NCBI GenBank assembly: GCA_937976375.1
Contig: CALJRU010000018.1
Location: 1-64,000, forward strand
Direction: 5' to 3'
Source: an uncultured Peptococcaceae bacterium
Lineage (GTDB): Bacteria; Bacillota; Peptococcia; Peptococcales; Peptococcaceae
DNA length: 64,000 bases
Shown: piece by piece, positions 59,643 to 64,000 of the stretch
Layout of the letters: each line of letters opens with the position of its first letter
How positions within the stretch are numbered: the stretch's first letter is position 1
Position numbers and translations under genes: made by a program
Notes under the pieces: model-generated
Told to the model about the DNA's origin: nothing
Seen by the model: the letters and a program-made list of their open reading frames with translations, nothing else
The model's database searches: none

Positions 59643-60167
59643 TCATCGAACATAAAATACGCGGCCTTCTTTCCGCGCTGGCGGCTCTGGCAATGCTGTG
59701 TCCGGATAGCCCAAGATGCAATGGCCAACACCGATAACGTCACCTTCTATCCCAATGGATGCAAGGAAGGCTTTGCCCTCATCGCTCTGATACATTTGCG
59801 TAGCACGATGGATCCAGCAGGTACCCAGGCCAAGGCTCTGCGCAGCAAGCATCATGTTTTCCAGCATCAGACAGCCATCACAAAATTGAGCCTGACGTTC
59901 TGTGCGTGCGAGCACGATCAGCACCACTGGAGCGCCATAGAAAGGATCGCTGTCCGGTTTGTTGGTAAAGCTGGCATTGAGCTTAGAAAGCTTGTCACGA
60001 GTCGCCCGATCGGTCACCGCCACAACAAGACCTGACTGCTCACCCAAGCTGGACGGCGCATACAGCCCTGCTTCAATCACCTGATTGATCAATTCATCCG
60101 GCACCATCTCAGGTTTATACTTACGACAGCTGCGACGTTCTTGAATATTTTTTAATACATCGTTCAT
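59643..60167 (-). CDS. Nitroreductase-family flavoprotein
   Basis: A ~174-residue FMN-dependent nitroreductase. ERRSCRKYKPEMV at the N-terminus (FMN phosphate contact), LYAPSSLGEQSGLVVAV and the C-terminal GVGHCILGYPDTALPEPPARK are typical. The ATG at 60167 follows AAAGGAGTC; the longer frame to 60254 lacks a site. The family reduces nitroaromatics, quinones or flavins with NAD(P)H. It lies after the lantibiotic-type two-component operon with a short gap, but a functional link is not shown. Confidence 0.9.
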   Translation of the reverse strand: MNDVLKNIQERRSCRKYKPEMVPDELINQVIEAGLYAPSSLGEQSGLVVAVTDRATRDKLSKLNASFTNKPDSDPFYGAPVVLIVLARTERQAQFCDGCLMLENMMLAAQSLGLGTCWIHRATQMYQSDEGKAFLASIGIEGDVIGVGHCILGYPDTALPEPPARKEGRVFYVR

Positions 60168-60217
60168 GGAAAAGACTCCTTTCTGGTTACGCTTTTCTTC
60201 ATTATATAATGTTCCAA

Positions 60218-61654
60218 TCACGCAGGCAAGGCAGGATGCCAGACCCGCACACAAGCACCGCCCTCTGGATGATTGGCCAACGTCATGCCTCCGCCAAGCT
60301 GCATAATCAATGTTTGTACGATAAACAAGCCCAGCCCTGCATGGCCGCCGCTTCCCTCGCGGGCATCATCACCACGGTAGAACTGTTCGGCACCATGCTT
60401 CAAGTCGCGTGCAGAAAAGCCTGGGCCGCTATCACGCACCTCATACAGCAGCCGCTCCTCTTCTTGGCGCACAGCCAGCATAACACGGCCGCCCGGCGGC
60501 GTAACAGCAAGGCTGTTGGTGACAAGATTGTCCAAAATGCGTGTCAGCCGTTCCACATCGACCGCGTAAGCTGCTGCCAAATTGGCTGACAGCTCCAGCG
60601 TGATCTGAACATCTTGCTGCCTGCCGCGCAGCCGATAGGCCTGCACCTGCGATTCCAAAAAACGGCGCAAATCAAGCGGCACCAGCTTCATCGTTCCTTG
60701 CGCCTGTTCCAGCAGCGACACATCCTGAATGCGTTGAATCAGCGCCGCGCTGCGGTTAATATTGCTGGCAATGACGTCAAGATAACCGCGCTGCTCTGCG
60801 TTGACCGGCGTATCATCCGCCAAAGACTCACTGTAGGCTTTGATCACCGACAGCGGCGTTTTAAGATCATGTGCCAAGGCCGCCACCATTTCTCGCCGCT
60901 GTTGATCGCGCTGCCACTCACGTTCCAAAGAACGACTCAGGCTTTCCTTCATGTCATCGAACGCCTGACAAAGCGCGCCCAGCTCATTGTCTGCCGCATA
61001 ATCAATGTGAAAATCCAGCTCACGCGCCTGGATCTTTTCAACGGCGCTGCGCAGCGCTTCCAAAGGCGTGCGTACCGACACTGCAAAGCGCCGCGAAAAG
61101 AACCACGAAAAGAACAGCACATACAACAACGGCGATACCAGCGCCAAAACAAAGAACACCATCACTAAACGGCTCAAGGCCACTGTACGATCAAAGCGCA
61201 GCTGAAAATCGTATTCACAGCGCACTGCGCCCAAAAACGTTCCTTGTGCATCAAAAATGGGCACCGTGTGCACATAACCCTTCGCTTCGCCATGTGCAGT
61301 GTTGATTTCCTGCAAAAGGGTCTGCCGATCCAAAGCACGGTCGCTTTCATAGGTGCCATATAACGTATTGCCATCAGCATCCACCACCTGATACGTCAGC
61401 GCACTGTCGCCAACGGCCTCATCCAAGAGCGGGGCGGCATCCGTCTGCAGCAATGCGGCGCCATCTGCCTCCACAAGCGCTTCGACCTTCTCCACTTGCT
61501 GCTCACTGTAATTGGCAGGCTGAATAAAGCGATCCTGCAGCATGATAAAGGCAATCCCAGCGATCAGATACGTCACCAAGGTGGCCGCCACCGTTGCTGC
61601 AAGAATGGCCATCAAGGTGCGCCGCATGCCGCCTTCCAAAGAGCGCCATTTCAT
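60218..61654 (-). CDS. Membrane sensor histidine kinase
   Basis: A 478-residue HK. Two membrane helices flank an extracellular domain (~45-165), a HAMP-like linker follows, and the dimerisation/H-box is LAHDLKTPLSVIKAYSESL (phospho-His). The ATPase has N-box NLVTNSL, G1 VRDSGPGF and G2 GHAGLGLFIVQTL. The start ATG at 61654 follows GAGGAGGAC and overlaps the response-regulator stop (ATGA). It pairs with the adjacent OmpR-type regulator, probably sensing a cell-wall-active peptide given the ABC genes upstream. Confidence 0.92.
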   Translation of the reverse strand: MKWRSLEGGMRRTLMAILAATVAATLVTYLIAGIAFIMLQDRFIQPANYSEQQVEKVEALVEADGAALLQTDAAPLLDEAVGDSALTYQVVDADGNTLYGTYESDRALDRQTLLQEINTAHGEAKGYVHTVPIFDAQGTFLGAVRCEYDFQLRFDRTVALSRLVMVFFVLALVSPLLYVLFFSWFFSRRFAVSVRTPLEALRSAVEKIQARELDFHIDYAADNELGALCQAFDDMKESLSRSLEREWQRDQQRREMVAALAHDLKTPLSVIKAYSESLADDTPVNAEQRGYLDVIASNINRSAALIQRIQDVSLLEQAQGTMKLVPLDLRRFLESQVQAYRLRGRQQDVQITLELSANLAAAYAVDVERLTRILDNLVTNSLAVTPPGGRVMLAVRQEEERLLYEVRDSGPGFSARDLKHGAEQFYRGDDAREGSGGHAGLGLFIVQTLIMQLGGGMTLANHPEGGACVRVWHPALPA

Positions 61655-62355
61655 GACATGTCCTCCTCGGCTGCCCAGCGATAGCCAATGCCCCACACCG
61701 TCGCAATGGGGTCGGCGCCGCTCAGTGCTTTAATCTTTGCCCGCGCCTTGCGAACATGTTCCATGACCACATCGGCGCTGCCTTCGGCATCATAGCCCCA
61801 CACCGCTTCATAAATCTGTTCCCGTGAAAAAATCTGCCTTGGATGCAGCGCAAGAAATTCTACAACGCCATACTCATGCTTCGTCAGTGCCACTTCCTGC
61901 TCGCCAACACGCACGCTGTGCTGCCGCAGATCAATGTTCAGCGCACCAAAATAGAGACGCGGCCGTTTCTGTGCCGCATTGACGTCTTGCGCACGCCGCT
62001 CTCGGCGCAGATTGGCTTCAATTTTTGCAATCAGTTCACGAATGCCAAAAGGCTTGGTGATATAATCGTCGCCCCCCAGCGACAAGCCGCGAATCTTATC
62101 CGTTTCTGCCTGCCGCGCACTGAGAAAAAGAATCGGGCAAATCACCTCGTCACGAATCGCCTGGCACACTTCAAATCCATTCATTTCCGGCATCATGATG
62201 TCCAAAAGAATCAAATCCGGCTGGTGCTGCCGCGCCAGCTTCACGCCCTGCCTGCCATTGTCAGCGATAAACACCTCGTGACCATTCGTGCGCAGCTTTT
62301 TCTCCAAAAGAGCCAATAAATCGCGCTCATCGTCAATGATCAAAATGGTGCCCAT
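61651..62355 (-). CDS. OmpR-family response regulator
   Basis: A 234-residue receiver plus winged-HTH protein. The acidic pocket is IIDDERDLLALL, the phospho-Asp is in LILLDIMMPEMNG and the Lys in YITKPFGIRELI. The C-terminal Trans_reg_C domain (LTKHEYGVVEFLALHPRQIFS) ends with YDAEGSADVVMEHVRKARAK. It is co-expressed with the kinase and the upstream transporter genes, only 17 bases after the second permease gene. It likely controls the transporter. Confidence 0.95.
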   Translation of the reverse strand: MGTILIIDDERDLLALLEKKLRTNGHEVFIADNGRQGVKLARQHQPDLILLDIMMPEMNGFEVCQAIRDEVICPILFLSARQAETDKIRGLSLGGDDYITKPFGIRELIAKIEANLRRERRAQDVNAAQKRPRLYFGALNIDLRQHSVRVGEQEVALTKHEYGVVEFLALHPRQIFSREQIYEAVWGYDAEGSADVVMEHVRKARAKIKALSGADPIATVWGIGYRWAAEEDMS

Positions 62356-62372
62356 GCTTCCGTCCTCCTTCT

Positions 62373-63140
62373 TTATTCACCTCTATGTCGCCCTTCCCAG
62401 CGAGAAAACCACCACACACTGGCTGCTGTTACCACAATACCACCGAGTAGCGCCAATAGGCAAGCCAAAGTGCTTTGCGACGACAAGCTTGCCAACTGCT
62501 CCGCATTCAGCTGCGCAGCCTGCAGCACACTATGTATCATCGCCAAACGCAGCGGCCACGCCCACGGAACAAAGGGCCAAATGCCATCGCCCAGCAAGGT
62601 GCCGCCAATCAAGGCTGCCACCAGCACCCCACCGATGCCAACCCCCACGGAAACACCCAAGCCTGCTGCAAAAGCCAGCCAAAGATGCAATGCGGCAAGC
62701 GGCAGAATAGCCAGCCAGCACACAATGGCTGCACGCACATAAAAGTCAAGGAGCGTGTTTTCATAGCCGCCAAGCCACAATCCGCCGCAAAATACCAGCG
62801 TCGCCAACAAGGTTGCCGCCGCCAGCAGCAAAATCAACATCAGCAGCTTCCCAAAATACAGCTGCACCCGTGGCTTTGCCGACAGCAAAAAGCCCGTAAA
62901 AGCACCTGCCCCTTCTTCTTCAGCCGCCAGTTGCCCGGCGGCAATGGCAGTCAGAAACGGCAGCACCAGCGATGCCCAGCAGGAAAAAAATCCAGAAAAA
63001 GCGCTCGCGGCAGATATCCAAGGCCTCCCTACCACATACCACGCCAGCACCAGTCCCATCAATGCAGGCAACAGCACCACCAGCCATCGCAATGCCGAAC
63101 GCTTCGTTTTCAGCCATTCTGCCCACAACAGCTTCCTCAT
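62373..63140 (-). CDS. Lantibiotic-immunity ABC-2 permease (MutG-like)
   Basis: A ~255-residue membrane protein with six hydrophobic segments, of the ABC-2 lantibiotic-protection family. The cytoplasmic start MRKLLWAEWLKTKRSALRW and the N-terminal pattern are usual for MutG/SpaG/NisG-like permeases. The ATG at 63140 follows AAGGAGAGAGG and overlaps the stop of the first permease (ATGA). Together with the other permease and an ATPase it would expel a membrane-acting peptide. Confidence 0.82.
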   Translation of the reverse strand: MRKLLWAEWLKTKRSALRWLVVLLPALMGLVLAWYVVGRPWISAASAFSGFFSCWASLVLPFLTAIAAGQLAAEEEGAGAFTGFLLSAKPRVQLYFGKLLMLILLLAAATLLATLVFCGGLWLGGYENTLLDFYVRAAIVCWLAILPLAALHLWLAFAAGLGVSVGVGIGGVLVAALIGGTLLGDGIWPFVPWAWPLRLAMIHSVLQAAQLNAEQLASLSSQSTLACLLALLGGIVVTAASVWWFSRWEGRHRGE

Positions 63141-63886
63141 CGTACCTCTCTCCTTGCAAACCATTGCGCTGTGAAAAACGTCAACACAATAAACACAGCC
63201 AGCGACACACCCAGTCCTACTGGAATCACCCCAGCATCAAACAGCGGCGAACCCTGCGGCAAAATGGTGCCGTTGGGATGCACTCCGATCACGGGACACA
63301 TCAACCGCGTCGCCCAACTCCAGGGACAATACAGCCACAACTTCGTCGGTGCCAGCAGCACCCCCGCTGCAGCACCAAAAATACCAATTGCCAAACTCAG
63401 CAACATCCCGCCCCAGGTTGCCATCCATAGCATCAGTGGAATCAAGGCCCATGTTGTCACCCAGCATAACAGCGCTGCCACAGCCACCACCTGCACCGGC
63501 GGCACATCGCCCTGCAGCACGCCGCAGACCAGATCACCTGCCACCAGCACCAGCGACGACAGCGCACTCACCACCATCATACCGCCGATCTTGCCCAGCC
63601 AAATGCGCTGCGGCGCGCCCGCTTCGGCTTTCAACGCCCGATACGCCCCTGCCTTCCGCTCCTGACCAGCCACCATGCCTGCGAACAAGCCATAGCCCAG
63701 CGGCAAAAATGTCACCGGCCACCAGTTGAACGACAGCACCAAGATGCCATTCCAATTGTACGCCATCGGCAGCAGATAGGTGGTCACCAGCGAATACACT
63801 GCAAAGAACAATGGGATGCACACCACCAGCTTCACCATAAAGGTGCGCCGATATTTCAATAATTCTGCACGCAGCACCTGCATCAT
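63137..63886 (-). CDS. Lantibiotic-immunity ABC-2 permease (MutE/EpiE-like)
   Basis: A 249-residue permease with about six membrane segments, opening VLRAELLKYRRTFMVKLVV as in the MutE/EpiE/SpaE group. Start ATG at 63886, overlapping the ATPase stop. It and the neighbouring MutG-like permease form the membrane part of the exporter. The region is GC-rich and highly hydrophobic, so its DNA composition differs from the AT-rich block to the left. Confidence 0.82.
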   Translation of the reverse strand: MMQVLRAELLKYRRTFMVKLVVCIPLFFAVYSLVTTYLLPMAYNWNGILVLSFNWWPVTFLPLGYGLFAGMVAGQERKAGAYRALKAEAGAPQRIWLGKIGGMMVVSALSSLVLVAGDLVCGVLQGDVPPVQVVAVAALLCWVTTWALIPLMLWMATWGGMLLSLAIGIFGAAAGVLLAPTKLWLYCPWSWATRLMCPVIGVHPNGTILPQGSPLFDAGVIPVGLGVSLAVFIVLTFFTAQWFARREVR

Positions 63887-64000
63887 CCTCGCCCTCCCTT
63901 CACCGTCTCTACAAAAAACTGCTCCAGATTCTTTCCCTGCGGCGGCTTTCCTTGATACAGCAGACTGCCATTCGCAATGATGCCAATGTCATCCACCACT
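63883..64000 (-). CDS. ABC transporter ATPase, C-terminal fragment
   Basis: Only the last 39 codons are in the window: VVDDIGIIANGSLLYQGKPP and then QGKNLEQFFVETVKGGRG, ending with TGA at 63883-63885 that overlaps the permease ATG. The sequence after the D-loop/H-region (IIANGSLLYQG ... LEQFFVE) is typical of lantibiotic-protection ATPases of the MutF/BcrA type. The Walker motifs lie outside the window. It is the first gene of the exporter operon. Confidence 0.85.
   Translation of the reverse strand, partial: VVDDIGIIANGSLLYQGKPPQGKNLEQFFVETVKGGRG

Noticed and set aside
62475..63665. 396-codon plus-strand frame opposite the two permeases
   Set aside because: Gln/His/Pro-rich composition typical of the reverse of Leu/Ala/Val-rich membrane helices.
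44680..64000. CRISPR array or tRNA cluster
   Set aside because: No evenly spaced identical repeats and no cloverleaf-like sequence were seen here or elsewhere in the window.

Overview
The window looks like chromosome of an anaerobic, moderately AT-rich Bacillota, most likely Clostridia-like. The grounds are: LexA with a CGAAC-type operator, GSI-alpha glutamine synthetase next to an ANTAR regulator, an SLH-domain surface protein, a SpaRK/MutFEG-like lantibiotic immunity locus, ferredoxin-linked 2-oxoacid oxidation, butyrate kinase, strong Shine-Dalgarno sites and many Rho-independent terminators. I cannot name the genus. No rRNA, tRNA, CRISPR array or complete insertion sequence is visible; the first ~55 bases look like the end of an IS3-type element.

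Layout. 1-9.9 kb: lexA diverging from greA-lysS (LysRS fused to a tRNA-binding OB domain), a small membrane protein, a phosphoribosyltransferase, a DJ-1/PfpI protein, an SSS symporter, a UMF1-type MFS permease and a secreted nuclease operon. 10-12.2 kb: glnA behind a leader terminator, then a possible folded RNA and an ANTAR regulator. 12.4-26 kb: a visibly AT-richer block holding a frameshifted thioesterase, an amino-acid oxidation operon (nhaC, aminotransferase, four-subunit 2-oxoacid:ferredoxin oxidoreductase, butyrate kinase, PduL), two regulators, and a separate AprA/FrdA-like flavoprotein-ferredoxin module with an SLC13 carrier.

26.6-44.6 kb is the most interesting part. Two divergent operons surround a MOP-type molybdenum aldehyde oxidoreductase. 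Leftward run the oxidoreductase, an Fe-S/dicluster flavoprotein-like protein, a small redox protein, a methyltransferase, a C-GCAxxG-C-C protein, a radical SAM protein, an AMP-dependent CoA-ligase-like protein and a Rossmann/TylF-like protein. Rightward run modABC, a MoeA/MogA-like protein, a 47-residue ORF, a MobA-like NTP transferase fused to a ModE-type HTH, a histidine phosphatase/HD fusion, an XdhC-like maturation factor and a second C-GCAxxG-C-C protein. From memory this corresponds to an uncharacterised neighbourhood in Desulfovibrio vulgaris (around DVU_1551-DVU_1559). The working idea is molybdate import, cofactor tailoring and enzyme activation for one oxidoreductase, plus several enzymes with no assigned role.

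44.6-64 kb: a lipoprotein, NiaR, two membrane transporters (one with a NiaR-like palindrome at its start site), a stand-alone siroheme-type protein, a large SLH protein, CorA, a COG2509-like flavoprotein, an ATP-grasp ligase with a CBS protein, tandem opine-dehydrogenase-like genes, a nitroreductase, and a two-component system with a lantibiotic-type ABC exporter cut by the right edge.
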